64,000 bases of DNA from Heterohyrax brucei (GCA_028571685.1 CM053143.1:196609829-196673828); one strand, 5' to 3'; positions 11,576 to 23,437 are shown, counted from the stretch's first letter. Notes: a model not told the origin generated them from the letters alone. Numbers and translations are program-made.

Positions 11576-11954
11576 ACATGTATTCTTGGGATGGTCAGTC
11601 CTTAGCTGGTGCCTCCTCACAGGGAGCCCCCTCTCCAAGCACCAAGGGGTCACCTTGGGGCCTGACCACTTAGACCCTGCTGGTGTCCTTGGTGGCAACC
11701 TCTGGGACCCTGAAGGAAGACCCCAGTGTCAACTTCCTTTTACAGGGGTTGTGGCTTTTAGGTCGGTAGTGATGACTGTGATGCTTCCTGAGGCCAGGGA
11801 ACATCTGGGTTCCAGAAAGTGGGCCTGGGCAGCTGTGTCCACCGCTGAGCCCTGCACCTGTCCTTGCCCCCCGTCACTGCACAGCCGGTGCCATCTGCCC
11901 ACCTTCCCTGTACTCACCCCTCGGTGGCCCCACGGCTCACACCTGCCCTGCTCA

Positions 11955-12095
11955 CCGCTCAGCCCACCAGTGGAGTCCCTGCACCCCATCTGTGGGGGAC
12001 GCTCAGCAGTGGAGCCCCTCACCCCTGCCTCTACGGAAGGCTCAGCAGTGGAGCCCTGCACCCCCGCCGTCGCAGGGAGGCTCAGGGAGCCCAGA
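11955..12095. repeat. About 43-bp tandem repeat, 3 copies
   Basis: Each copy contains CTCAGCAGTGGAGCCC or a near match, followed by CACCCC. The first copy has ACCAGTGGAGTCCC. Spacing is about 43-45 bp. Confidence 0.65.
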
Positions 12096-12640
12096 GCTCT
12101 GGGAGGCACTCTCAGGTGAGGTGCTGCTGGCCCCGTCGGGCTCGTGCTCATCCCTCTGGAAGGAGCTGAGCACAGGGTCTGAGCCCCGCCTGGGCTGGGG
12201 CTGAGGGTCGCTGACCCGACCTGCATGCTGTCCCTTGGGTGATCCTAAGGGGCTGCAACCCAGCCTTCGCTTGCATGCCTCCAGGGACGGACACCTCACC
12301 ACCTCCCAGCAAGTTCCTGCCTTCCTTCAACGATGATGGTGACGTTTCTCTGGCAGGTGTGACTCTGCCTCCCCGCAGCTCCCTGTTCTGAGGTGGGGCC
12401 CAGTGACTGCTGCCAGCTCCCTCTGAGGGGCTGGGACCTGCAGCCCCTCATGACAGTGTCAGCATGCAGCCCTTGCAGGGCCCTGGGCTGGCACTGGTGA
12501 AGGGAGACGATCAGGCCTGGCCCCAGCTCCAGAACCCGTGACCCCGCTGCCTCACCCCCACCAGGAACGTGCCCATCTCCCTCCCCAGTCAAATCTGTCA
12601 AGGCAGAACTCTCAGCTTCCCAGGAAGCCTCCTTGACACC

Positions 12641-13099
12641 TGTCATGGATTGAATTGTGTCCCCCCAAAAATGTATGTGTTGATTTGACTTGGTTTGGAG
12701 TTCCAGTACGGTGCCCTTCCTCCCATGTGCTGTGAATCCTGCGTCTGTGATATTGATGATGGAGAGTGGTTTACAGCTGTACAAGTGAGGCAGGACTCCA
12801 GCTTGTGGAACATAAGGGAGAGAAGTGAGCTGAGGAAGTTGGGAACTTCACACCACCAAGAGAGAAGCACCGAGAGCAGAGCGCGTCCTTTGGACCTGAG
12901 GTTCCTGTGCCGAGACGCTGTCACTGGATTTGGACTCCGCCTGGCCTGGCTACCGGACTGTGATAAATTCTCTTAGTGAATGAACTTACAGTTTGTAAAC
13001 AGATTTGCAGCTTACCAGACTGTCTCAAAAAAAGCTCCTCTTCATGAAACCTTCCACTCATGATATTTTCTGTTGGCGCAGTACCAGGTAACTAGGACA
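12641..13099 (+). mobile_element. Solo LTR, afrotherian ERVL-like family
   Basis: It begins TGTCATGGATTGAATTGTGT and ends TAACTAGGACA, so has TG...CA termini and a length of 459 bp. ACACC (12636-12640) and ATACC (13100-13104) form a 5-bp target duplication, the size usual for ERVL elements. No internal region flanks it, so this is a solo LTR fossil. The same family recurs at 39.7, 46.1 and 52.7 kb. Confidence 0.7.
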
Positions 13100-13397
13100 A
13101 TACCCTAGTCCCTGGTCCGGGGCTGTCTCCACACCTCACGCCTGGAGCTGGGCCACCCAGGGGACCAGCCCTCCAGACTGGGTGACCCTCCAGGGCAGGG
13201 GCTGTGGTGCATTCTGGGGCCCCAGAAGCTGTATGAAGCTGGCACTTTGGCCACAGGTGGCGGCTACCGACAGAGAAACCCTGGGAGATGAGGCGTGGCC
13301 GCTAGCGCCCCCAGAAGGCTTGTCAGTTGGTAGCTGATACCCACAGTCACAGCGTCTTCAGATGCCTCGTGATTTAACACGACTAGCACATTCTCTC
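13100..13397. other. Unassigned DNA between LTR and RTE
   Basis: GC-rich, no gene or named repeat seen. The last 20-40 bp may already be RTE. Confidence 0.4.
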
Positions 13398-14628
13398 CTT
13401 CAAAAGCAACTGCAGCCGTCTATTGACAGAGAAGTGCCAGAGAGTCAAGCTGGATTCAGAAGAGGACCTGGAACCAGGGATGTCACTGCTGACGTCAGAT
13501 GGATCTTGCCTGAAAGCAGGAAATACCAGAAAGACGCTTACTTGTTTCATTGACTGTGCAAAGGCATTTGTGTGGATTATAACAAATTATGGTTAACATT
13601 GTAGAGAATGGAAATTCCAGAACACCTAACTGTGCTCATGAAGAATATGTACATGGATTAAGAGGCAGTTGTGTGAACAGAACAAGTGGGTGCTGCATAG
13701 TTTAAAGTCAGCAAAGGTGTGCGTCGGGGTTGTATCCTTTCACCATACCTTTTCAATCTGTACACCGAGCAAATAATCTGAGAAGCTGGATTCTACGAAG
13801 AACGAGGCATCAGGACTGGAGGACGACTCATTAACAGCCTGCATTACATAGATGACACCACCTTTCTTGCTAAAAGTAAAGAAGGTTTGAGACAGTGATG
13901 AAGATCGAAGACCACAGCCTTCAGTATCGATTGACCTCAACAACAAGAAAACAAAAATCCTTCGCAACTGGACCAGTAAACAACATTGTCCTAAATGGAT
14001 AAAGGATTGAGGTTGTCAAGGATTTCGTTTTACTTGGGTCCACAATCATTGACCATGGAAGCCGCAGCTGAGAAATCAAAAGATGCACTGCACTGGGAAA
14101 ATCTGCTGCAAAAGATCTCTTTAAAGTATCGAACAGTAAGGATGTCACCTTGAAGACTAAGGCGTGACTGACCCAAGCCATGGTATTTTCAATCACGTCA
14201 TACACATGTGAAAGCTGGAACCTGAACAAAGAAGATAGAAGCAGAATTGATGCCTCTGAATTGCGTTGTTGGAGAAGAATGCTGAACGTACTGTGGACTG
14301 CCAGAAGAACCAACAGGTCTGTTCTGGTAGAAGTCCAACCAGAGTGCTCCTTGGAAGCCAAGATGCAAGACAGCGTGTTACATACTTTGGACATGTTGTC
14401 AGGAAGGATCAGTCCCCGGAGAAGGGCATTGCCCTTGGTGGAGTGGAGGGTCAGGGACAAAGAGGAAGACCCTTGACAAGATGGACTGACACAGTGGCTG
14501 CCACAATGGGCTGAAGCACAAAAATGCCTGTGAGCCTGGCGCGGGACCGGGCAGTGTTCCCTTCTGCTGTTCACAGGGTCACTACAAGTCGGAACCCACT
14601 AGACGGCTCCTCACCACCACAACATCAC
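13398..14628 (+). mobile_element. RTE LINE 3' part
   Basis: It starts in the reverse transcriptase region (LLQKQLQPSIDREVPESQAG, FRRGPGTRDVTADVRWI), then YADDT-type sequence (DDTTFLAKS) and the C-terminal part (WRRMLNVLWTAR, ARQRVTYFGHVVRKDQS). It ends with AAGTCGGAACCCACTAGACG and a CACCACAACA tail. Stops and frameshifts are frequent. Its first 65 bp repeat the same RTE positions that end the copy at 10.9 kb, so it is a separate copy. Confidence 0.88.
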
Positions 14629-15139
14629 GTCATGAAGCACAGAAGTCTAGCACACAGCAGCTGGTGGGCGTGGAGCTGGCCCCCCTGGGCCCTATCCCCT
14701 CTCGGGACCCTCCCCCCGGCCTGGGACTCTGTACCGCTGTGCAGGGCTGAGTCAGACCAGAGTGAGGGGACAGCTGGTCAGGGAGGGGCAGGGCTCTTGG
14801 AGCAGGACCCTGAGGACTCGCAGGGACAGGTGCTGGTCAGGGAGGGGCAGGGCCCCCCGGACCCTTGGGAGCAGAGGCCTCGCCGGCTGCTCTGCCCCAG
14901 GAGCTGCCCTGGGCTCGCTGTGGTCACATCAAACCATTCTGACGCTGCCCCCACCCCACCCCCCAGACTGCCAGGCTGCGATCGTCAGAATGGGGGCCTC
15001 ACTGTGCTCGAAGCCAGAGCACTCGGACTCTGCCCTCGCTGCTCCCCTAGACTGCCAGATGGAGGTCGTCACAATGGGGGGAGACCTCCGCTTCACCCAA
15101 CCTCACCACGGTGCATCTGTCCTGATCTGTTTTACATAT

Positions 15140-15330
15140 CTGCAAGTGTGTGTGTACGGGCATGCGGTGCGTGCACACACATGCTATATGTGTGCTCATG
15201 TGTGTGCATTGTGCACGGACTGTGTCCGTGGTATGCATCTATGTGGTATGTGCACAGTATTTGAGCATGGAGCGTGGCATGCATTGTGTGATGTGCATAT
15301 ATGTGCACATGTGCCTGCACGTGTCTGTAG
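15140..15330. repeat. TGTGCATG-type alternating purine-pyrimidine tract
   Basis: GTGTGTGTACGGGCATGCGG and similar runs cover about 190 bp. Such sequence is prone to Z-DNA and to length change. Confidence 0.7.
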
Positions 15331-16014
15331 GTGTCATGACCCTAACACCTTGCGACACATTTTCCCCTTTCCAAATGTGTAATTGAGAGCCTCACATAAC
15401 TAACACCGCAGTGACACCCTAAATAATCTGTTAAGTGTTTCTGATGGCACCTGCTCCTCTGGCCTCTGCGCTGGCCTCCTTCCAAAGGGGCACAGAGCCC
15501 CCTCGCCCCTTGGCCTCCCTCCTCCTCTTTGCCCTCCTGAGGAATGGCCTTCAGCCTGGCAAGCAGTGGCTAGGAAGCCTGCCTGGCCTTTTTTGTACCC
15601 CAACTTTCTTGCTCCTCATCTCGGTCAGAGTGGACCTGGCAGGCCAGTTTCACTAGCTGAGGAATTTTTGTGTAAGTCTTGCCTTTGCCTGCTACAGACA
15701 CGCACATTAGAGTCCAGGCGTCTGAAGTATACGTCTGTAGTTTAAGGAGGAGTTTCCTGTGACTATTTTGTGATGTATACAGTTACCTGTAGCCTATGTG
15801 TTCAAAAACGTGAAGTATTTCTTGTTGAAATGATGCACAAATTCTGGTGTAAAAACTGTCTTTGAGACTCCATGGAGAACAGCGTGCGTTGCCGTGGAGT
15901 CTCCGGCGGTGTCAGGCCTCCTGATAAACCTGCCTCCTCTTTCGAACTTGGAGCGTGTTTCTTTGGCTCAACTGCTCCAGGGCACGGACCCGAATCAGGC
16001 AACGACATGTTCAC

Positions 16015-16150
16015 GCGGTATGCAAGTGTGCAGCTCTGTGTGTAAGAGTGGAGTATGTGTATGTGGTTGCACGTGTATGCAGCTCTGTGTGTAAGAGTGG
16101 TGCACATGTATGTGTGTGCATGTGTGTGAGTACAGCATGCATGTGTGTGG
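16015..16150. repeat. TG-rich tract with a 54-bp tandem duplication
   Basis: GCAGCTCTGTGTGTAAGAGT occurs twice, at about 16029 and 16079, giving a period of about 50 bp, in TGTGTATG-type sequence. Confidence 0.6.
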
Positions 16151-16784
16151 GTTGAACTGTTGACCTTTCGAGTAGCAGATGTAGCACTTGCCATCAGGCT
16201 TTCCACTGTAAGTAAAGAGATTCCACATCTAGAAGACTGTTGAAGACGCTCAGTGTCAGGAAACCTGTCTTACTGGACGGATCTCCCAAGCTTTGTGGGG
16301 TACCCACTCTGCATGACATGATCTGGGGTGCTGCTGGAGCAGGAAGGATTGACGACGGGCCTAGGGTGGCCCCTCGTGTCTGCGCTCCCGGAAGTCCTAG
16401 GCTGCGGGGCGGGAGGTGCGTGGGCGGGGCCTCTGCAGGGACCCCTGCCCATCACGGCCCTGGAGCCTCACCTGATTCCCGAGGCACCTGAGCGCCCCCC
16501 TCCACCGGCGGCTGGGTGATTTCTGTGGAGGGGAGCCCGGGGCAGGGGCCTGGCGCTCAGCTGACTCCCCTCCTTCACGAGATCAGGGGCCTGAGCGAAG
16601 GCTGGGGGATGGAGGGGCTAGAGCGGCGATTCCCAGGTTCTGGTTTCCGGGGAAATGAAGCACCGAGGGGCTGCCTATATTTCACAGTCTGACCTGGAAA
16701 TGGGGGCTTCTTAAGAGAGATAACATTCAGAATGTTCTTTCATCCAAGACTGATAGAACTCTCAGAAACTAGACTGAGGGCTTT

Positions 16785-16860
16785 CTGCAGGGGCCTTCCT
16801 CTCAGGGGCTCCCTACAGAGGGGCTTCCTGCAGGGGGCCTCCCCCCAGAGGGGTTCCCCG
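16785..16860. repeat. 18-bp tandem repeat, about 4 copies
   Basis: CAGGGGCCTTCCTCT, CAGGGGCTCCCTACAGAG, GGGCTTCCTGCAGG and GGCCTCCCCCCAGAG are variants of one CAGAGGGGCTTCCTG unit. Confidence 0.6.
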
Positions 16861-16937
16861 TGAGGAACAAGCACAGTGCGGAGACCAGGGAACCAAGTCT
16901 GGCCAGAGTTGCCTTCAGTTTCCTATGCATCATCTGC

Positions 16938-17020
16938 AGGCAAGCCACTTCAACCCTGCCAGCCTTCACCTCTCCCTCTGCATAATGGGCATACAGGGCT
17001 GTCATGGGCCTAAATGGTCC
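16938..17020 (+). mobile_element. MIR SINE fragment
   Basis: GCAAGCCACTTCAACCCTGC, CACCTCTCCCTCTGCATAAT and GGGCATACAGGGCTGTCATG follow the MIR core (CAAGTTACTTAACCTCTCTG...TAAAATGGG...). Old and decayed. Confidence 0.5.
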
Positions 17021-17559
17021 CAGTACAGGCCCTGCCCCTCCTGACCCAGAGGGTTCCCTCTGGGGGTGACGTGAGGCTGAGCCCCGCGTTCCAGGCCAGG
17101 TGGGCGTGCTGGGGACCCATCCCTCTTACTCTACCTGGGAGCACAGGGAGCAGAGATGTCCTGGGGGTGGGGCTTCTTTTTCTTGCCCTCAGGCACTCCC
17201 CTCTCCTTCTCTGGAACAGAGCAGAGGGGCACTTGAGATAGCCCGTGGTCACTCAGCAAGTCTACATTGGCTGTTCCATGACTGTGACCACAGACCAGCA
17301 AAGGCCTGTGTGCCCTCCCATACGCCAACTTTCAGCTGTGCAGGGTGCGGGTCCACCTGAGGCCAAAGAGCTGCACAGGGACACACAGTGATGTCCAAGG
17401 TTACCCAGTCAGCATGGAGCCAGCACTTGCCTGCTGAGGCCATGTGATGGTCCCGCAGGCTCAGGAAAGCGACCCATGGCAGAGCCACCAGGGCCACAGA
17501 GGGGCCTCTGCTGGGGAGGCAGCGGGAGGGTATTAGTGCCCGAGCCTGACCAGTGCTGG

Positions 17560-17650
17560 GCCTGGCTCACTTATCTGCAATGTGCCTCAGTCTCCCCACT
17601 TGTGAAACTTGGACCCTAATCTCTGCTGCATGGGTTGCAGAAGGGTGAAA
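17560..17650 (+). mobile_element. MIR SINE fragment
   Basis: TGTGCCTCAGTCTCCCCACT and TGTGAAACTTGGACC resemble the MIR core CTCAGTTTCCTCATCTGTAA. Weak match. Confidence 0.4.
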
Positions 17651-17659
17651 CCAACCTGA

Positions 17660-18270
17660 ACCCACTGCCGCTGGTCTGGTTGTCATAAATATAAGATGTA
17701 GGTTATGGACCTTAAGCACGATCTTTGGAGGCCATGGTGGAGGAGGAGGTTTGAAATGCAATTTGTCCAAATTTTAGTGGTCATTTATGAAAGTAGAATA
17801 GAGGTTTTCCCACAATCTTAGAAAAACGTATACAACATTACTCATAATTGGTTACAAGGCTGAAATCCAGTTTTCTAGTCAACATTAAAAAAAACAAATC
17901 CCATCAATGATGTTAGAGGAATATTCTGCATTATCCATTTTCTCTATAGAAAAATATTACGGGGTTGTACCATGGAGAGACCATCACAACGGTTGAAGAA
18001 GCCAGAAAATGTAAAATACAAAATGTATGTATTATAAAAGTGGGCGTCTGGGCTCAGGAACAAAATTTTTGCTGTTATTGCTAGTTAGCACTGAGTCAAA
18101 TGAAATTAGGATGCTTTTTATCTGGATTGTGTAAGGTTTTCGGTATTTGTCAATTTAAAACATTCTTTTAATTTTCTATGATTTTAAAAATTTGTCTAAA
18201 TGAACACCCATGTTTGTCCCTGATTTTGCATTTGCAATAGTTTACTCTCTCAAATGGGATTACCCCCCAT
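17660..18270. other. AT-rich DNA without recognised repeats
   Basis: About 600 bp of strongly AT-rich, non-repetitive sequence between GC-rich DNA and an RTE. No open frame of note. It could be an unrecognised old repeat or single-copy DNA. Confidence 0.45.
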
Positions 18271-18274
18271 TCTA

Positions 18275-19690
18275 GATGAACACCTCAGCTGAGATTCCAT
18301 CGGTTCCTGGAGCATTGTTTTTCATCAGTGTCTTCAGCGCAGCTCCAGCTTCTTCCTTCAGTTCCATCAGTTCTGGTCATACTTGTATGCTGCCTGTTGA
18401 AATGGCTGAATACCAGCCCTTTCTTTCTGGTTTGTGACACTGTGTATTCCTTCCACCTCCTTTTGAAGCTTCCTTTCCTCATAGAACCCTTCGCTGTTGC
18501 TACTCAAGGCTTGAATCTTTTGCTCAGTTCTTTCAGGTTGAGAAATGCCACGTGTGTTCCCTTCTGGCTTTCCAGCTCCAGGTCATTACAACACTTCCCT
18601 CTGCCTTCTCAAACTACCCTTGGAAATCTTCGGCTCACTTCATTTACTTAGCCACCCCTTCCTTTTGCTTCAGCTGTGTGACATACAAGAGCAAGTTTCA
18701 GAGTCTCTTCTGGCATCTAATTTGGTCTTTTCTTTCTTTCCTGTCTTTTTAAAGATCTCTTGCTTTCTTCATGTATGATGTCTTCGATGTCACCATTCTA
18801 TGACTTGTCTAGTCTTTGGTCATTAGTGTTCAACGCCTCAAATCTGTTCTTGAGATGGTCTCTAAACTCAGGTGGGATATACTCAAGATTGTACTTCGGC
18901 TCTCTTGGACTTCTTCTAATTTTCTTCAGCTTCAACTTGAACTTACATATGAGCAATTGCCTGTTGCACAGTTAGCCCCTAACCTTGTCCTGACTGATGC
19001 TGCTGAGGTTTTACCATGATCCATTTCCACAGATGTATTCAATTTGATTCCTGTGTATTCCATCCAGTGAGGTCCCCATGGAGAGCCACCACTTATGTCG
19101 ATGAAAAAAGGTATTTGCAATGAAGATGTCATTGGTCTTATGATCTCCAGCATCATTTCTATCACCAAGGCTGTGTTTTCACACTACCAGTCCTTCTTCG
19201 TTTCTAACTTTCACATTCCACTCATCAGTAATTATCAACGCTTCCTGATTGCAATGTTCAATCAATTTTGGACTGCAAAAGTTGGTAATATTCTTCAGTT
19301 TCTTCATCTTTGGCCTTTGTGGTTGGTGCATAAATTTGAATAATAGTTATATTAACTGGTCTTCCTTGTAGGTGTAGGGATATTATCCTGTCAATGACAG
19401 CATTGTGCTTCAGGACAGACCTTGGAATGTTCTTTTTGACAATGAATGCAACACCGTTCCTCTTCAAACTCATTCCAGCACAGGAGACTGTACCATTGTC
19501 CAATTCAAAATGACCAAATACATGTCCATCTCAGTTCACTAATGCCTAGGACATTGATCCTTTGAGTTCTATTTTATGTTTGACAATGTCTAATTTTCCT
19601 AGATTCATACTCTGTACATTCAATGTTCCAATTATTTAGGGATGTCTTCAGCTGTCTCTTGTCATTTTGAGTTGTGCCACCTCAGCAAAT
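18275..19690 (-). mobile_element. RTE LINE, inverted 5' segment
   Basis: The - strand reads from the 5' region (CTTCATTTGCTGAGGTGGCA near 19690) through the endonuclease (MSLKRNGVAFIVKKNIPRSV, LQGRPVNITIIQIYAPTTKA) to GGAACCGATGGAATCTCAGC near 18290. It abuts the sense 3' segment at 19691 and together they form one insertion by geometry. Confidence 0.88.
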
Positions 19691-21275
19691 GAAGTGCTGG
19701 AAGTGCCTACTTGTCTGTGCCAAGAAGTCTGGAAGACAGCTGTCTGGCCCCTGACTGGAAGACATCCGTATCTGTCCCTGTTCCAAAGAAAGAAGATCCA
19801 ACCAAATTTGGAAATTATTCAACAATATCATTAATATTACATCAGCAAAATCTTGCTGAAAATTATTCAAAAGCAGCTGCCGTAGAACTTCAACAGGGAA
19901 CTTCCAGAAATTCAAGCCAGATTCAGAAGAGGACATGGAACTGGGGATATCACTGTGGATGTCAGATGGATCTTGGCAGAGAGCAGAGAATACCAGTCAG
20001 ATGTCTACCTGTGTTTCATTGACTGTGCAAAGGCATTAGACTGTGTGGATCATAACAAATTACGGCTAATACTGTGGAGAATGGGATTCCAGAACACGTA
20101 ATTGTGCTCGTGAGGAACCTCTAATAAATCAGGAGACAGTTGTGTGAACAGAACAAGGGGATACTGGTTGGTTTAAAGTCAGGAAATGTGTGCATCAGGG
20201 TTGTATCCTTTCACCATACCTATTCACTCTGTATGACGAGCAAATAATCCAAGAAGCCGGACTAAGGGAAGAAGAACAAGGCATCAGGGCTGGAGGCCGA
20301 CTCATTAACAACTTGTATCACACAGATGATACATCTTTTCTCGCTAAAAGCGAAGAGGACTTGAAGCACTTACCGATGAAGGTCAACAACCACGGCCTTC
20401 AGTAGGGATTACATTCAACATAAAGAAAACAAAAATCCTCCCAACTGGACCAATAAGCAACAAGACAGAGAAAAGAATGAGGTTGTCAAGGATTTCATTT
20501 TACTTGGATCCACAATCAACACTCATGGAAGCACACTAAAAAAACAAACCCATTGGAGCAGAGCTGATTCCGACTCGTAACAACCCTTTGCAACAGAGTA
20601 GAGCTGTCCCCGTGGATTTTCCATGGAGAGTCCAGTAGATTCCAACCACCAGCCTTCTGGTTAGTAGCTATGCTACTTAACCACTACACCACCTCAGTTT
20701 CCCCCACGGAAGCAGCAGTCAAGAAGCCAAAAGACACATTGCACCCAGGAAATCTTCTGCAAAGCCCTCAGCAAAGTGTTTAAAAGCAAAAATGTCACCT
20801 TGAAGACTAAGATGGGCCTGATCCAAGCCACGGTGTTTTCAGTTTCCTCATATGTGTGTGAAAGCTGGGCCCCGAGCAAGGAAGATGGAAGAACTGATGC
20901 CTTTGACTGGTGTGTCTGAGAAGAGCACTCAACAGACCATTGATGCTAAAAGAAGGAACAAATCTGTCCGGAAAGAAGTGTAACCAGAAAGCTTCTTAGA
21001 AAAGAGGAAGTGAGAGACTATGTCTCACATTCTTTGGACAGGTGGTCGGGAGGGGTCAGTCTCTGGAGAAGGACATCATGCTTGGTAGAGGGCTGGTGAA
21101 AAGGAGGTGACCCTCCATGAGATGGATTGACCCCGTGGCTGCAGCGTAACAACAACATGAGGGTGGTGCAGGACTAGGCACTGTTTCGTTCTGCTAGGCC
21201 CAGGGTGCTATGAATTTCAGTCGACCAGATGGCACAATGTACTTGATGATAAATAACAGCAGCAGCAGCAGCACT
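19691..21275 (+). mobile_element. RTE LINE, sense 3' segment
   Basis: It starts TGCTGGAAGTGCC, about 20 bp beyond where the inverted segment stops in the element, and runs through the reverse transcriptase (VRCLPVFH...; HQGCILSPYLFTLYDEQIIQ; DDTSFLAKSEED) to the C-terminus and tail. It ends in a CAG/AACAGCAGCAG microsatellite at 21254-21275, in place of a poly(A). An AfroSINE interrupts it at 20533-20701. Confidence 0.88.
20533..20701 (-). mobile_element. AfroSINE inserted into the RTE
   Basis: The + strand reads AACCCATTGGAGCAGAGCTG, GGTTAGTAGCTATGCTACTT and AACCACTACACCACCTCAG, the reverse complement of an AfroSINE. CATGGAAGCA before and CACGGAAGCA after it are the probable target duplication. 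It is therefore younger than the RTE. Confidence 0.85.
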
Positions 21276-22187
21276 GCCGAGGCCCCAGGTCCTGCAAACC
21301 TGGACCTACCACTGCTAGTTTCCCACCCCGAGTCTATTTCTGCCCTCTTTGTTACCAACAGAGCTCTGACCTTTTTCGGGTAGCAGCGTGCCCTTCATTA
21401 AAAGTATCTGGTCTTTCTGGAAGCCAGGAGTGGTCACAAGGCATTGTTCTAGCCAGTGAGGGAGAGCAGAGGTCCCTGGGGGGCACATCTCATTTTGACT
21501 GGAATAGTGATGTGATGCTGAGGGAGAAGCAGCCACCTTTGCACCATGAGGACACCATGAGGAAGGAGATCATATACCAATGATGATGGTGAAGAAGAGG
21601 ATGAAGTGAGAGACTGTTTACCCTTGGATTTCTTGTCAAGTTAGAAAAAAATAAATAGTCCACATGACTGTGCAGTTGGGATTTGGACTACTCACAGCCA
21701 AACATAATCCCTAACACATGTCAAATGTCCACAGTAAGTGCTCAGTGCTTAGCCCCCTCTGTGTCTCCTGTTTCTCCCAGCACCTCCTAATGGGTACGAA
21801 GAGAGCCACCCAGTCCTCGCACCCCAGTCTCTCCCCTACTGGAGACTAAGGATATTTCCACAGCTGCTGGTCAGTGCCCACTGGATACCAGCACTGTGCT
21901 GTGTGGGGCACAGAAGCATCCGGAGCCACTCTGAGGCTGAGCAGCAGCAGAAAGTTGCAGTTGGGGGGGTGGGTGGGGGTGGTGCAGTGACTGGAGTGGG
22001 TGGTAGGGACGACAGTGACAGCGGGAGGGAGGGATGGTCGGGGAGAAGGTTCACAGAAGAGCCGCCGCCGTCCACCACCCATCTCCCAGAAGCCCTCCAG
22101 TCTGTGGGCTTTCAGTCCCTAACCGTCCAGAAAGCCTGTCTGGGATCCTGTCTTCCCACAAAGTCTTGGCCAGTTGATGTGGGCCAC
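21276..22187. other. Unassigned DNA, partly old repeat
   Basis: The stretch 21420-21660 (GACTGGAATAGTGATGTGAT, TTGGATTTCTTGTCAAGTTA) reads like the 3' end of an old interspersed repeat that I cannot name. The rest is GC-rich single-copy-like DNA. Confidence 0.4.
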
Positions 22188-22556
22188 TGCTGTGGACTGA
22201 AATGTGTCCTCCCAAGGGATATGTTGAAGCCCTCCCCCTGGTATGGTGACAGTGACCCTGCTTGGAAATTGGGTCTTTGGAGATGTTACAAATTAGGTGC
22301 CCACGAGGCCACAGTGGAGCAGGGCTGGCCTGATGCTGGGTGAGAGGCCTCTCTAGAAAAGGAACACGGAGACAGAGGAATGCTGGGGCCACGGGAGGAA
22401 GGACAGACGCAGGGGCGGCGACTCCCGCAGAGCCTCACAGGGACCACGCCCTGATCAGGGACCACAGCCTGCTGGGGCTGGGAGATGGTACATTTCAACT
22501 TGTGGCCCTCTGCCACAGCAGCTCCCGGAGCCTGGACCGCCCGCTAAGTCTACACT
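22188..22556 (+). mobile_element. MLT1-type LTR (ERVL-MaLR), solo
   Basis: TGCTGTGGACTGAAATGTGT, GGATATGTTGAAGCCCTCCC and GGAAATTGGGTCTTTGGAGA follow the MLT1 LTR start. The end near CAGCAGCTCCCGGAGC matches its 3' side. An old eutherian fossil without internal sequence. Confidence 0.65.
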
Positions 22557-23010
22557 GACCTCCTGCCCAGACGCCACCCCAGTGCGCGGCTTCCTCGCGC
22601 CTCTGCTCCGGGAGTCACAAACCTGGGCCGCCTGCTCCAAGCCGTCCAAGCGGTCTCTGCACAGCCACCCCCACCGACGTCGGCGCGCCCACCCCCTTCG
22701 GGCCGCTCCCACCGCCTGCCTTCCTGCTCACAAACCCGCCGGTTCCTCCTGCGCCCCGACCTGTGTGAGGTCGGACGTGGGCGCGCACGTCTTCGGGTCG
22801 TGATGCGAGCCTCTCTCGGATGGGAATCTCGGCAGCCACGTGACGGCGAGCACCCTCGGCTCCCCCTCTGCGCTGGATGCGCGCGCGTCGAGGAGATGGC
22901 GCCTCCGTTAACTTGGGTTCCCGAGTGACAACCGACGGGGGTGGAGTGGGGTGAGGAGAGGAACAGTGGGACCGGGAAGGGAGCCGGCCAGGCTGGGGTT
23001 TGCTTGTTAC
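22557..23010. promoter_or_regulatory. CpG-rich block next to the MLT1 LTR
   Basis: Dense CpG (for example CGACGTCGGCGCGCCC near 22676 and GATGCGCGCGCGTCGAGG near 22876) with a CACGTGACG (E-box/CRE-like) near 22836. It lies 0.7 kb upstream of the main promoter island and may be an upstream part of it or a separate regulatory island. Function is inferred from composition alone. Confidence 0.4.
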
Positions 23011-23437
23011 CGCCCGTGCTGACGGCACGTCTGAGCTGTGGATGCGAGGGTGGTTTTGCCGGCCACCTTCCCTGGTGAGACGCTCCAGAACCTTCTCATA
23101 ACCGGCTTGGCCTCCGCCCACACTCGTCTTGTCCACACTCCCGCTGGCTGCCCGTGGGCCAGGCACCCCTCCATCTGGGGTCTTAGACCTGCCACACTTC
23201 CTTGCAGCCGGGGTCTCACCCAGCGGGGTCTTCTGGCTGGCCCAGCAGGGCCCTCTCCGCTGCCACTGCCGGCTGTCAGCTCTTGCTGCCCACCTGGTAC
23301 CCGGTGGGTGAGCGGTAAACGTTTGCCGAGCAGAGCTAATGGAACTCAGGGATCTTTGCCTCGATGGCTGCTCCTGCCCCCTTGGCATCAGCTGACGTCA
23401 CCAAGTCCACTTGGCCTCGCGGGTGTGCCCAGTGCTG

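Larger units (their letters stand above)
11140..12640. other. Unassigned GC-rich DNA with short tandem repeats
   Basis: It contains a GGACAGAC-type simple repeat (11455-11575) and a 43-bp tandem repeat (11955-12095). Both open long frames on each strand; none shows a domain. No gene is supported. Confidence 0.5.
14629..16937. other. Unassigned DNA with TG/CA-rich and GC-rich tandem stretches
   Basis: It includes TGTGCATG-type alternating sequence (15140-15330, 16015-16150) and an 18-bp repeat (16785-16860). No gene evidence: the open frames are tandem-repeat driven or domain-free. Confidence 0.5.
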
